59,154 nt of DNA, taken from assembly GCA_042088665.1 (NCBI GenBank), contig JBELMB010000010.1:1-59154 (forward strand), written 5' to 3'. The stretch's first letter is position 1, and every line of letters begins with the position of its first letter. The stretch is from JBELMB01 sp042088665 (lineage in GTDB: Bacteria; Pseudomonadota; Alphaproteobacteria; Rhodobacterales; Rhodobacteraceae). The notes under the pieces were generated by a model. It was not told the DNA's origin, made no database searches, and worked only from the letters and a program-made list of their open reading frames with translations. Positions 36,564 through 45,985 of the stretch are shown here, piece after piece. A program made the position numbers and the translations under genes.

Positions 36564-36664
36564 TGACCCATGGGAATCGGTTTTCTGCCACCGAGGGATC
36601 ACTCGTCAGATCCTTGGGCCAAGCAAAAACGCGCGTCGGCCCCGCGTATCCTTGGGAGGACACT

Positions 36665-37690
36665 ATGAAGAAACTTCTGACCGGCTCCGCCATTGCATTG
36701 GCCGCTGCCGCCTTTTCGACCGGCGCCATGGCAGGCGGACACTCCACCACCGTTTGCCTGATCACCAAAACCGACACCAACCCCTTCTTCGTGAAAATGA
36801 AGGAAGGCGCCGAAGCCAAAGCAGAAGAGCTGGGCATGACGCTGAAGGCCTTCGCCGGCAAGGTGGACGGTGACAACGAAACCCAGGTTCAGGCCATCGA
36901 GACCTGCATCGCAGACGGCGCAAAGGGCATCCTGCTGACCGCGTCCGACACCGCGGGCATCGTGCCCTCCGTCGAAGCCGCACGCGAAGCCGGCCTGCTG
37001 GTCATCGCGCTCGACACCCCGCTGGAGCCGATCTCCGCAGCGGACTCCACTTTCGCCACCGACAACTTCCTCGCCGGTGAACTGATCGGTGCCTATGCCG
37101 CTGCCGCCATGGGCGACGCCGCTGCAGACGCCAAGATCGCCATGCTTGACCTCGCCATCAGCCAGCCCACCGTCGGCGTGCTGCGCGACCAGGGCTTCCT
37201 GACCGGCTTTGGTGTCGACACCAAGGACGTGACGCGCTGGGGCGACGAAGACGATGCGCGCATCGTCTGCAACGAAGTCACCGCCGGCAACGAAGAAGGT
37301 GGCCGCAAGGCAATGGAAACATGCCTCGCCAAGGATGACACGATCAACGTCGTCTACACCATCAACGAGCCTGCCGCTGCCGGTGCCTACGAGGCGCTGA
37401 AGGCCATCGGCCGTGAAAACGACGTGCTGATCGTCTCTGTCGACGGCGGCTGCCCCGGCATTCAGAACGTGGCAGACGGCGTGATCGGCGCGACCTCGCA
37501 ACAATACCCGCTGCTCATGGCCGCTCTGGGCGTCGAAGCCGTGAAGGCCTGGGCCGACACCGGTGAAACCCCTGCCAACTCCGAGGGCAAGGACTTCTTC
37601 GACACCGGCGTGTCGCTGGTCGCCGCCGAGCCCGTCGATGGCGTGGAGTCGATCTCCGTGGCCGAGGGCATGGACCTCTGCTGGGGCTAA
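36665..37690 (+). CDS. frcB: FrcB-like sugar ABC transporter substrate-binding protein
   Basis: 341 residues; the ATG at 36665 follows GGGAGG. Sec signal peptide about 1-23 (ending 'FSTGAMA'). Periplasmic binding protein of the ribose/galactose type: 'VCLITKTDTNPFFVKMKEG', 'DGAKGILLTASD', 'VIALDTPLEP', 'FATDNFLAGELIG', 'VVYTINEPAAAGAYEAL'. Order frcB-frcC-frcA, a divergent ROK regulator and the very close match of the permease to Sinorhizobium FrcC support fructose, with ribose and mannose as possible further ligands. Confidence 0.92.
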   Translation: MKKLLTGSAIALAAAAFSTGAMAGGHSTTVCLITKTDTNPFFVKMKEGAEAKAEELGMTLKAFAGKVDGDNETQVQAIETCIADGAKGILLTASDTAGIVPSVEAAREAGLLVIALDTPLEPISAADSTFATDNFLAGELIGAYAAAAMGDAAADAKIAMLDLAISQPTVGVLRDQGFLTGFGVDTKDVTRWGDEDDARIVCNEVTAGNEEGGRKAMETCLAKDDTINVVYTINEPAAAGAYEALKAIGRENDVLIVSVDGGCPGIQNVADGVIGATSQQYPLLMAALGVEAVKAWADTGETPANSEGKDFFDTGVSLVAAEPVDGVESISVAEGMDLCWG

Positions 37691-37701
37691 AAAACACCTT
37701 T

Positions 37702-37729
37702 GGTAGGGTGCGGTCTTCCGCGCCCTACC
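37702..37729 (+). terminator. intercistronic stem-loop between frcB and frcC
   Basis: A 12-bp stem GGTAGGG-T-GCGG/CCGC-G-CCCTACC with a TCTT loop and no strong T-tract. In binding-protein operons such a structure protects the upstream mRNA and lowers expression of the permease genes, giving excess binding protein. It may act as a partial terminator. Confidence 0.65.
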
Positions 37730-37784
37730 CTTCCGTGACGCGCCCGCTTCGGGCCTGACGTCCCCTCGATCTTCAGGAGCCATC

Positions 37785-38951
37785 ATGTCCGAGACCCCAC
37801 AAAGTGGGCAGTCTTTCGAGTCACAACTGGACAAGTCCAGCAGCGAAGTGGCCGAATTCGCCCAGAAACGCACCCTGATGAAGCGGTTCCAACACCTGCT
37901 TCACGGCAACCCTTCGCTCGTTCCACTGATCGTTCTGGTGCTGTCGATCGTCGGCTTCGGTCTCTACATCGATTGGGGCGCCATCCAGATCTACATGGAA
38001 TGGGCCAGCCTCGAAGAGGTCGCCGTCGGGCGATTCCGCTTTTTCTCAGGGCGCACAATGGCGCTGATCCTCGATCAGGTGCAGATCGTCGGTATCCTTG
38101 CCTTCGCCCAAAGCCTGATCGTCCTGACCGCGGGCATTGACCTCTCTGTCGGGGCCGTTGCGGTGCTTTCATCGGTGGTCATGGGCCAGTTCACCTTCCG
38201 CTATGGCATCCCCCCCGCCGTCGCCGTCATGATGGGTCTCGCCTTTGGCACGGCCATGGGCGCCGTCTCCGGCTGGCTGGTAAGCCGCGCGAAACTGCCC
38301 CCCTTCATCGTGACGCTGGGCATGTGGCAGATCGTGCTGGCGGCAAACTACCTCTACTCCCGAAACGAAACCATCCGACCGCAGGACATCGAGGATCAGG
38401 CCCCATTCCTGCAATTCATGGGCACCGACTTTCAGCTTCGGGAACTGGTCGGCCTCGAGGCGATCAGGGGTGGTGCCAATATTCCATACGGCGTGATCCT
38501 CATGCTGCTCCTCGCTGCCGTCCTTGCCTATGCGCTCAAATCCACCGCCTGGGGCCGCCATGTCTATGCCGTGGGCGACGACCCGGAGGCCGCCGAACTT
38601 GCAGGCGTCAGCACCCACCGCACACTCATGTCGGTCTATGTCCTTGGCGGGCTGATCTGCGCCGTCGCGGGCTGGGTCATGATCGGTCGCCTCGGCGCGG
38701 TGTCGCCCTCCGCCTCCACCGGCCAGATCGGCAACATCCAGGCGATCACGGCCGTGGTGATCGGCGGCATATCCCTCTTTGGCGGACGCGGCTCGATCCT
38801 TGGCGCCCTCTTTGGCGCGCTCATCGTGAACGTCTTTCAACTGGGCCTGCCCATGGCCGGGTTCGACAGCCAGTGGACCTTCCTGATGATCGGCATTCTC
38901 ATCATCGGCGCCGTCGCCATCGACCAACGCATCCGGGAGGTCTCAGACTGA
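37785..38951 (+). CDS. frcC: FrcC-like sugar ABC transporter permease
   Basis: 388 residues with an N-terminal cytosolic stretch of about 40 residues and eight to ten transmembrane segments. The segments 'VILTAGIDLSVGAVAVLSSV', 'MGQFTFRYGIP', 'LPPFIVTLGMWQIVLA' and 'AWGRHVYAVGDDPEAAEL' agree closely, from memory, with Sinorhizobium meliloti FrcC, including the unusual long N-terminus ('DKSSSEVAEFA'). It forms the membrane channel for the sugar and docks to FrcA. The stop codon overlaps the frcA start as TGATG. Confidence 0.93.
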   Translation: MSETPQSGQSFESQLDKSSSEVAEFAQKRTLMKRFQHLLHGNPSLVPLIVLVLSIVGFGLYIDWGAIQIYMEWASLEEVAVGRFRFFSGRTMALILDQVQIVGILAFAQSLIVLTAGIDLSVGAVAVLSSVVMGQFTFRYGIPPAVAVMMGLAFGTAMGAVSGWLVSRAKLPPFIVTLGMWQIVLAANYLYSRNETIRPQDIEDQAPFLQFMGTDFQLRELVGLEAIRGGANIPYGVILMLLLAAVLAYALKSTAWGRHVYAVGDDPEAAELAGVSTHRTLMSVYVLGGLICAVAGWVMIGRLGAVSPSASTGQIGNIQAITAVVIGGISLFGGRGSILGALFGALIVNVFQLGLPMAGFDSQWTFLMIGILIIGAVAIDQRIREVSD

Positions 38952-39745
38952 TGGATCCCATTCTCCACGCCACCAATCTCACCAAGCGCTACGGCAAGGT
39001 GACGGCCCTCGACCAATGCGACTTTGCCCTCTACCCGGGGGAGGTCCTGGCCGTCATCGGCGACAACGGCGCCGGCAAATCCTCCCTGATCAAGGCGATC
39101 TCGGGCGCGGTCATTCCCGACGAGGGAGAGATCTTTCTCGACGGCAAAAAGATCAACTTCACGTCGCCGATCCACGCCCGCGAACACGGGATCGAAACGG
39201 TCTACCAGACGCTGGCCATGTCGCCCGCCCTGTCGATCGCCGACAACATGTTCATGGGGCGCGAATTGCGCCGCAAGGATTGGCTGGGCAAATACCTCTA
39301 TATGCTGGACAAGCCCGCGATGGAAAAATTCGCCCGTGAAAAACTGACCGAACTGGGCCTGCTGACCATCCAGAACATCGGCCAGGCGGTGGAAACCCTC
39401 TCCGGTGGGCAACGTCAGGGCGTGGCCGTGGCCCGCGCCGCCGCCTTCGCGCGCAAGTTCATCATCATGGACGAACCCACCGCGGCACTGGGCGTCAAGG
39501 AAAGCCGCAGGGTGCTGGAACTGATCCAGGATGTGCGCTCCAAGGGGATCCCGATCATCCTGATCAGCCACAACATGCCCCACGTCTTCGAAGTGGCCGA
39601 CCGCGTGCACATCCACCGCCTCGGACGTCGCCATGCCGTGGTCGACCCGGCCAGCATCTCCATGGCGGATGCCGTGGCGATCATGACCGGCGCAATGGAC
39701 CCGCCGCCGATCGAACAACAGCAACTCGTCCCGAAGGCCGCCTGA
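38951..39745 (+). CDS. frcA: FrcA-like sugar ABC transporter ATP-binding protein
   Basis: 264 residues, a single ABC domain (about half the length of RbsA-type double ATPases, as in FrcA). Walker A 'GDNGAGKS' at 37-44, signature 'LSGGQRQGVAVARA', Walker B 'FIIMDEPTAALG', and the switch His in 'ILISHNMPHV'. Two copies are expected to power FrcC. It is the last gene of the operon; no fructokinase (frcK) follows, unlike in the Sinorhizobium operon, so phosphorylation of the sugar must be encoded elsewhere. Confidence 0.94.
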   Translation: MDPILHATNLTKRYGKVTALDQCDFALYPGEVLAVIGDNGAGKSSLIKAISGAVIPDEGEIFLDGKKINFTSPIHAREHGIETVYQTLAMSPALSIADNMFMGRELRRKDWLGKYLYMLDKPAMEKFAREKLTELGLLTIQNIGQAVETLSGGQRQGVAVARAAAFARKFIIMDEPTAALGVKESRRVLELIQDVRSKGIPIILISHNMPHVFEVADRVHIHRLGRRHAVVDPASISMADAVAIMTGAMDPPPIEQQQLVPKAA

Positions 39746-39811
39746 AAACAGCCCCCCGGACCAGACAAGATCCGACCAGGGACGCGCTGCTCCCTTCGGC
39801 CCACAGCTTTC

Positions 39812-39847
39812 ACCGCCCGCACCCGCCCCGGTGCGGGCGGTCCTGTT
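39812..39847 (+). terminator. terminator of the frc operon
   Basis: A 12-bp stem ACCGCCCGCACC/GGTGCGGGCGGT with a six-base loop, followed by CCTGTTT, about 65 bases after frcA. Confidence 0.75.
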
Positions 39848-39868
39848 TCCGGCCCCACCTTCCCTGGC

Positions 39869-39917
39869 TTCTTTGTTTCAAAAATACTCCGGGGAGTGTG
39901 AGGGGCAGGCCCCTCAC
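39869..39917 (+). repeat. candidate dispersed intergenic repeat with hairpin
   Basis: The motif TTCTTTGTTTCAAAAATACT followed by CCGGGG and a perfect hairpin GTGAGGGG-CAGG-CCCCTCAC looks like an intergenic element that I recall recurring in Rhodobacterales genomes. Only one copy is in this window, so repetition cannot be shown here. Confidence 0.45.
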
Positions 39918-39949
39918 GGCGGATCCTCGCCAAAAGCGCAACATTGGAA

Positions 39950-39963
39950 TGTTAACGCTAACC
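39950..39963. promoter_or_regulatory. LacI-family operator candidate upstream of glgP
   Basis: TGTTAACGCTAACC fits the general LacI-family operator TGNNANCGNTNNCA at all but the last position and is a near-palindrome around the central CG. It lies about 75 bases before glgP, where it could control the whole glycogen operon. No LacI-family gene is in the window. Confidence 0.5.
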
Positions 39964-40035
39964 TTTCAGGAAACATTAGAGTGCACCTGCAGAAACTCAG
40001 TGCTAAAGCACCCGAAACCGCGCAAGGATGATAGC

Positions 40036-42411
40036 ATGAAAGACGCGATTCTGGCCCATCTGCGCTACGGGCTCGGCAAAGACGCAGAACACTCTTCGGT
40101 CTACGACTGGCGTATGGCGCTTTCCGCCGCGCTGCGTGACCGCATGGTGGATCACTGGATCACCAGCACGCAAGAGACCTACGCCAAGGGCGCAAAACGC
40201 GTCTACTACCTCTCGATGGAATTTCTCATCGGACGTCTGGTCGAGGATGTGGCCGCCAATCTCGGGCTCGCAGACGAGGCACGCGCCGCCCTCGCGGATC
40301 TGGGTCAGGACTACGATGCCCTCGTCAAGGACGAACCCGACGCAGCACTTGGCAACGGTGGCCTCGGTCGCCTCGCCGCCTGCTTCATGGACAGCCTCGC
40401 AACCCTTGGCATTCCCGCCATGGGTTACGGGATCCGCTACGAACACGGGCTCTTTGAACAGGATTTTGTCGAAGGCCAGCAGGTCGAGCGCCCGGAAACA
40501 TGGCTTTCCCAGCGCCATGCCTGGGAATTTGAACGGCCCGAAGTCTCATATCCGATCCGGTTCGGCGGTCATGTCGAACATGTGGACGGCAAGGCCACCT
40601 GGCACCCGCATGAAACCGTGCTCGCCACAGCCTATGACACACCGGTCATCGGCTGGCAGGGCAAATGGGCCAATACCCTGCGGCTCTGGTCGGCAAAGCC
40701 ACAAACCCTGTTCGACCTGGCCAGCTTCAACCGCGGCGACTACCTCGCCGCTGGCCGCTCAGAGGCCCTGGCCCGCACCATTTCCCGTGTCCTCTACCCC
40801 GATGACACCACGGAAACGGGCAAGGAACTGCGGCTCAAGCAGGAATACTTCTTCACCTCCGCCTCCATTCAGGACCTCATGCGGCGCTTCCTGCAGGACC
40901 ACGACGACATCCGCGCCCTGCCCGATGCCGCCGCGATCCAGCTCAACGACACCCACCCGGCCATCGCCGGACCAGAGCTGGTGCGCATCCTCGTGGACGA
41001 ACACGGGTTGCAGATGGCCGAGGCCATCGCGCTGGCCCGCCGCTGCCTTGGCTACACCAACCACACGCTCCTGCCCGAAGCGCTGGAGCGCTGGCCCGAC
41101 TGGCTGCTGGGCCGGGTGCTGCCGCGTCATCTGGAAATCATCCGCGAGATCGAAGCAGACCAGCAGACCCGCTTTCCCGACAGCCCGCGCATTCTCGACC
41201 ATGGGCACGTGCACATGGGCGAACTGGCGTTCATCATGGCGCACAAGGTCAACGGCGTCTCGGCGCTGCACTCCGAACTCGTCAAACAGACCGTGTTCGC
41301 CGATCTCCACGGCATTCACCCGACACGCATCGTCAATCAGACCAACGGGATCACCCAGCGCCGCTGGCTGTATTCCTGCAATCCCGCGCTGTCCGGCCTG
41401 ATCACGGACACAATCGGCGAGGGCTGGATCACGGACCTCGACCAATTGCAGGCGCTCAAGGCGCAGACCGGCGATGCCGCCTTCAAGGATGCCTTTGCCG
41501 CCGCCAAGCGCGCCAACAAGGTGCGCCTGTCCAACTGGGCACACCAGCGCCTCGGCATGACGCTCAATCCGGATGCGATGTTCGACATCCAGATCAAGCG
41601 CATCCACGAATACAAGCGCCAGCTGATGAACATCCTTGAGACCATCGCCCTCTGGCAAGAGATGCGCGCCAACCCCACAGCGGGCTGGACCCCGCGGGTG
41701 AAGGTCTTTGGCGGCAAGGCCGCACCGGGCTATCACGTGGCCAAGGAAATCATCCGCCTGATCAATGATGTGGCCGCGGTGATCAACACCGACCCGGTGA
41801 CGGGCGACCTGCTCAGGATCGTCTATCCGCCGAACTACAACGTCACCATGGCAGAAGTCCTGATCCCGGCCGCCGACCTGTCAGAGCAGATCTCGACCGC
41901 GGGCAAGGAAGCCTCCGGCACCGGGAACATGAAATTCTCGCTCAACGGGGCGCTGACCATCGGCACGCTGGACGGCGCGAACGTCGAGATCAGGGACCAC
42001 GTGGGCGCCGAAAACTTCTTCCTCTTTGGCCTTACGGCACAGGAAGTGGTCGAACGCCGCAAGCAACATGGCTTTTCCCGCGCCGCCATCGACGCCTCAC
42101 CGCGCCTGACACGCGTTTTGGGACAGATTTTCGATGGCCGCTTTTGCCCTCATGATCCAAGCCGCTATCATGGATTGATCGGCACCCTCTACGATCATGA
42201 CCATTTCCTGGTGACATGCGACTTCGACAGCTACTACGACACACAGCGCCGCGCCGACGAGGCCTTCAAGAACCAGCGCAACTGGACAGCGATGGCGCTT
42301 GTGAACACGGCATCGATGGGCTTCTTCAGCTCGGACCGGACGATTCTGGGATACGCGCGCGACATCTGGCACGTAGGCTCGCCCCGCGACGCCGCAGAGG
42401 CCGCCGAATGA
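40036..42411 (+). CDS. glgP: GlgP, glycogen/starch phosphorylase
   Basis: 791 residues; the ATG at 40036 follows AAGGA. Glycosyltransferase family 35: 'VYYLSMEFLIGR' near the N-terminus, 'ALGNGGLGRLAACFMDS', 'HIHEYKRQ'-type segment 'KRIHEYKRQLMN', and the pyridoxal-phosphate lysine Lys633 in 'EASGTGNMKFSLNGAL'. It releases glucose 1-phosphate from glycogen outer chains using phosphate. First gene of the seven-gene glycogen operon; its stop overlaps glgB as ATGA. Length is close to the E. coli enzyme. Confidence 0.97.
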   Translation: MKDAILAHLRYGLGKDAEHSSVYDWRMALSAALRDRMVDHWITSTQETYAKGAKRVYYLSMEFLIGRLVEDVAANLGLADEARAALADLGQDYDALVKDEPDAALGNGGLGRLAACFMDSLATLGIPAMGYGIRYEHGLFEQDFVEGQQVERPETWLSQRHAWEFERPEVSYPIRFGGHVEHVDGKATWHPHETVLATAYDTPVIGWQGKWANTLRLWSAKPQTLFDLASFNRGDYLAAGRSEALARTISRVLYPDDTTETGKELRLKQEYFFTSASIQDLMRRFLQDHDDIRALPDAAAIQLNDTHPAIAGPELVRILVDEHGLQMAEAIALARRCLGYTNHTLLPEALERWPDWLLGRVLPRHLEIIREIEADQQTRFPDSPRILDHGHVHMGELAFIMAHKVNGVSALHSELVKQTVFADLHGIHPTRIVNQTNGITQRRWLYSCNPALSGLITDTIGEGWITDLDQLQALKAQTGDAAFKDAFAAAKRANKVRLSNWAHQRLGMTLNPDAMFDIQIKRIHEYKRQLMNILETIALWQEMRANPTAGWTPRVKVFGGKAAPGYHVAKEIIRLINDVAAVINTDPVTGDLLRIVYPPNYNVTMAEVLIPAADLSEQISTAGKEASGTGNMKFSLNGALTIGTLDGANVEIRDHVGAENFFLFGLTAQEVVERRKQHGFSRAAIDASPRLTRVLGQIFDGRFCPHDPSRYHGLIGTLYDHDHFLVTCDFDSYYDTQRRADEAFKNQRNWTAMALVNTASMGFFSSDRTILGYARDIWHVGSPRDAAEAAE

Positions 42412-44603
42412 CCCTGATCGAGGCCAGCGACCTCGACCAATTGCTCAGCGGTCAGCACCGTGACCCGTTTGGGGTGCTGGGACTACACAAGGTGAATGGG
42501 CAGCTGGTGGCGCGCGTCCTGCGTCCCGGCGTCGCCAAGGTGGAACTGCTGGGCCGCAAATCCGGCCGCAAACTGGCAGTTCTGGACCGTATCCGCGACG
42601 ATGTCTTTGCCGGAGCGATTCCACGCCGCCAGAACCTCTTTGCCTACCAGCTGCGCATGACCGAAGGCGATCAGACCTGGATCGAGGACGACGCCTATGG
42701 CTTTGGCCCGGTGCTGGGCGAGATGGACGAATACCTGCTGGGCGAAGGCACCCATGGGCTGCTCTGGAAGGCGCTGGGGGCTCATCTGATGGAACACGGC
42801 GGTGTCATGGGCACGCATTTCGCGGTCTGGGCGCCCAACGCGCGCCGCGTCTCTGTGGTGGGTGATTTCAATGGCTGGGACGGTCGGCGCGCGGTGATGC
42901 GCACACGGGGCGCGACCGGCATGCACGAGATCTTTGTCCCCGGTCTGACCGATGGCACAACCTACAAATACGAGGTGCTCAATCACGACGGCGCGGTCCT
43001 GCCGCTCAAGGCGGATCCGGTGGGCTTCGGTGCCGAAGTGCCGCCCAGAACCGCCTCCGTGGTGCGCGATCTGGATGACTATACATGGAACGATCAGGGC
43101 TGGATCGAGGCGCGCGGTGCAAAGCACAAGATCGACCAGCCGATATCGGTCTACGAAGTGCATCTGGAAAGCTGGCGGCAAGTGCCGGAGGACGGCTGCC
43201 GCCCTCTGACCTACCGCGAGCAGGCCGATCAACTCGTGACCTATGCCGCCGAGATGGGCTTTACCCATATCGAGCTGACACCGATTTCCGAATACCCCTT
43301 TGGCGGGTCATGGGGCTATCAGCCGATCGGGCTGTTCGCGCCGACCTCGCGCTTTGGCACGCCGGATGATTTCCGCGCCATGATCGACGCCGCCCACCAG
43401 GCCGGACTGGGTGTGATCATCGACTGGGTGCCGGGCCATTTCCCCACGGATCCACATGGGTTGGGCCGGTTCGACGGCACCGCGCTGTACGAGCACGCCG
43501 ACCCCAAGGAGGGATTTCACCCCGACTGGAACACGCTGGTCTACAACTATGGCCGCACCGAAGTCGTGAACTTCCTGATCGCCAACGCGCGTTTCTGGCT
43601 CGAAGAGTACCATATCGACGGTCTGCGCGTGGATGCGGTGGCCTCCATGCTGTACCGCGACTATTCCCGCGAAGATGGCGAATGGGTCCCCAACAAGGAC
43701 GGCGGGCGCGAAAACCTCGAGGCGATTGCCTTTCTCCAGCGCATGAACGTGGAGGTTTACGGCGCGCATCCCGATGTCATGACCATCGCCGAGGAAAGCA
43801 CGGCCTTTCCCGGTGTCTCAGCCCCCACCGACACCGGCGGGCTGGGGTTTGGCTACAAGTGGAACATGGGGTGGATGAACGACACCCTGCGCTACATGGC
43901 CGAGGATCCGATCAACCGCAAATACCACCACGACAAGATGACCTTTGGGCTGCACTACGCCTTCACCGAGAATTTCGTGCTGCCGCTCAGCCACGACGAA
44001 GTGGTGCATGGCAAGGGATCCCTTCTGGGGCGGATGCCCGGCGATGACTGGCAACGCTTTGCCAACCTGCGCGCCTACTTCGGGTTCATGTGGGGGCATC
44101 CGGGCAAGAAGCTGGTGTTCATGGGGGGTGAATTCGGCCAACCGTCAGAGTGGAACCACAACCAGAGCCTCGACTGGCACCTGCTGGACGCAGCCCCGCA
44201 CAAGGGCATGCAGACGCTGGTCACTGACCTGAACAAGATGTACCGGACGACGCCCGCCCTGTACCAGCTGGACAGCAAGCCCGAAGGGTTTGCATGGGTT
44301 GATGGCGGCAATGCCGAGGATTCGATCTTTGTCTGGACCCGGCAGGGCACCGACCCGGGGTCGCAGGTGCTGGTGGTGGTGAATTTCACCCCCGTCACCC
44401 GCCATGGCTACCGCGTCGGGGTGCCCGCCGCGGGCCAATGGGACGAACGGTTGAACACCGACGCGCCGGTCTACGGCGGTTCGGGTCAAGGCAACCCGGG
44501 AGGGCACAGCTCCGACCCGGTGGCCAGCCATGGCCATGATCAGTCCATCGAGATCACCGTACCGCCTCTGGCGGCGGTTTTCTTTCAACACGTCCCGGGG
44601 TGA
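42408..44603 (+). CDS. glgB: GlgB, 1,4-alpha-glucan branching enzyme
   Basis: 731 residues from the ATG at 42408. An N-terminal CBM48-like pair of beta domains (1-230, including 'FAVWAPNARRVSVVGDFNGWDG') precedes the GH13 barrel. Catalytic residues: Asp409 in 'GLRVDAVASMLY' and Glu462 in 'TIAEEST', with 'LSHDEVVHGKGS' holding the third carboxylate. It introduces alpha-1,6 branches into glycogen. Length with the full N-terminal extension matches the E. coli type. Translationally coupled to glgP. Confidence 0.97.
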   Translation: MTLIEASDLDQLLSGQHRDPFGVLGLHKVNGQLVARVLRPGVAKVELLGRKSGRKLAVLDRIRDDVFAGAIPRRQNLFAYQLRMTEGDQTWIEDDAYGFGPVLGEMDEYLLGEGTHGLLWKALGAHLMEHGGVMGTHFAVWAPNARRVSVVGDFNGWDGRRAVMRTRGATGMHEIFVPGLTDGTTYKYEVLNHDGAVLPLKADPVGFGAEVPPRTASVVRDLDDYTWNDQGWIEARGAKHKIDQPISVYEVHLESWRQVPEDGCRPLTYREQADQLVTYAAEMGFTHIELTPISEYPFGGSWGYQPIGLFAPTSRFGTPDDFRAMIDAAHQAGLGVIIDWVPGHFPTDPHGLGRFDGTALYEHADPKEGFHPDWNTLVYNYGRTEVVNFLIANARFWLEEYHIDGLRVDAVASMLYRDYSREDGEWVPNKDGGRENLEAIAFLQRMNVEVYGAHPDVMTIAEESTAFPGVSAPTDTGGLGFGYKWNMGWMNDTLRYMAEDPINRKYHHDKMTFGLHYAFTENFVLPLSHDEVVHGKGSLLGRMPGDDWQRFANLRAYFGFMWGHPGKKLVFMGGEFGQPSEWNHNQSLDWHLLDAAPHKGMQTLVTDLNKMYRTTPALYQLDSKPEGFAWVDGGNAEDSIFVWTRQGTDPGSQVLVVVNFTPVTRHGYRVGVPAAGQWDERLNTDAPVYGGSGQGNPGGHSSDPVASHGHDQSIEITVPPLAAVFFQHVPG

Positions 44604-44645
44604 AGTCTGGCGAAACAGCCGGACGGGACAACAGGGGGGAAGACA

Positions 44646-45902
44646 ATGAACCAAGACAGGTACACGCTCGCGCAGCAGACCATGGCCTATGTGCTTGCCG
44701 GTGGGCGCGGCTCGCGGCTCAGGGAGATGACCGACATCCGGGCGAAACCGGCGGTCTATTTCGGCGGCAAGACGCGGATCATCGACTTTGCCCTGTCGAA
44801 CGCGGTCAATTCCGGCATCCGGCGCATCGGTGTGGCAACGCAGTACAAGGCGCACAGCCTGATCCGTCACCTGCAGCGCGGCTGGTCCTTCTTTCGGGAA
44901 GAACGCAACGAAAGCCTCGATATCCTGCCCGCGTCCCAACAGCTTGACGAAGAGAACTGGTACAAGGGCACAGCGGACGCGGTGACCCAGAACATCTCGA
45001 TCATCCGCGGCTACGGGCCGAAATACGTGCTGATCCTCGCCGGGGACCACATCTACAAGCAAGACTACTCCTACATGATCGAACAGCACGTGAAATCGGG
45101 CGCAAAGGTCACTGTGGGGTGCATCGAGGTCCCCCGCGAAGAGGCCAAGGGCTTTGGTGTGATGGCCGTGGACGACACCGACAAGATCCTCGATTTCGTC
45201 GAAAAGCCCTCTGATCCGCCGCCGATGCCCGGCGACGAAAGCCGCTCGCTGGCCTCGATGGGGATCTATGTCTTTGAGGCCGAGTACCTCTACGAGATCC
45301 TTGAAAAAGACCGCCCTGACGACAGTTCCGAACATGATTTCGGCAAGGACATCATCCCGAGCATCGTGGCCGAGGGCGGCGCCTATGCCCATCCCTTTGG
45401 CCGCTCCTGCGTGATGTCCGGCCTCGAGTCAGAACCTTACTGGCGGGATGTGGGCACGCTTGATGCCTATTGGCAGGCCAATATCGACCTGACGGATTTC
45501 GAACCGGCGCTGGACATCTACGCCGAGAACTGGCCGATCTGGACCTATTCGGAACTCACCCCGCCAGCCAAGTTCATTCACAACGAAGAGGGCCGCCGCG
45601 GACAGGCCGTGTCCTCGCTGGTGTCGGGTGCCTGCATCATCTCGGGCTCCTCGCTGTATCGGTGCATGCTGTTCACCGGTGTGCGCACCCATTCCTATGC
45701 GCAGCTCGAAGGAGTGGTCGCCCTGCCATACTGCGAAGTGGGCCGCCGCGCCTACGTCAAGAACGCCATCATCGACCGCGGGGTCAAGATCCCGGCGGGC
45801 ATGATCATCGGCGAGGATCCGGAACTGGATGCGAAACGCTTTCGCCGGACCGAAGGCGGGGTCTGCCTTGTCACGCAAGACATGATCGACGCGCTGGACT
45901 GA
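44646..45902 (+). CDS. glgC: GlgC, glucose-1-phosphate adenylyltransferase (ADP-glucose synthase)
   Basis: 418 residues. The nucleotide-binding motif 'AGGRGSRL' is at about 18-25 with the conserved 'RAKPAVYFGGKTRIIDFALSN' just after; 'DHIYKQDY' and 'VEKPSDPP' follow, and the C-terminal part is a left-handed beta-helix. It makes ADP-glucose from glucose 1-phosphate and ATP, the committed and usually allosterically regulated step of glycogen synthesis. Forty-two bases separate it from glgB; GGGGGA precedes the ATG. Confidence 0.97.
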   Translation: MNQDRYTLAQQTMAYVLAGGRGSRLREMTDIRAKPAVYFGGKTRIIDFALSNAVNSGIRRIGVATQYKAHSLIRHLQRGWSFFREERNESLDILPASQQLDEENWYKGTADAVTQNISIIRGYGPKYVLILAGDHIYKQDYSYMIEQHVKSGAKVTVGCIEVPREEAKGFGVMAVDDTDKILDFVEKPSDPPPMPGDESRSLASMGIYVFEAEYLYEILEKDRPDDSSEHDFGKDIIPSIVAEGGAYAHPFGRSCVMSGLESEPYWRDVGTLDAYWQANIDLTDFEPALDIYAENWPIWTYSELTPPAKFIHNEEGRRGQAVSSLVSGACIISGSSLYRCMLFTGVRTHSYAQLEGVVALPYCEVGRRAYVKNAIIDRGVKIPAGMIIGEDPELDAKRFRRTEGGVCLVTQDMIDALD

Positions 45903-45985
45903 CCCCCGCGGGGGAGGCCGGCTTCCCGGGTCTTGCCCGGGGTGCCGCCCCCCCGGTCCCCGGATCGCCCCAAGAGGAGACGCCC

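Noticed and set aside
36414..36602. Minus-strand 62-codon ORF ending at the ROK start (TAATG)
   Set aside because: It crosses the AT-rich promoter region of the frc operon, has no ribosome binding site and no domain. Translational coupling cannot be excluded, but evidence is lacking.
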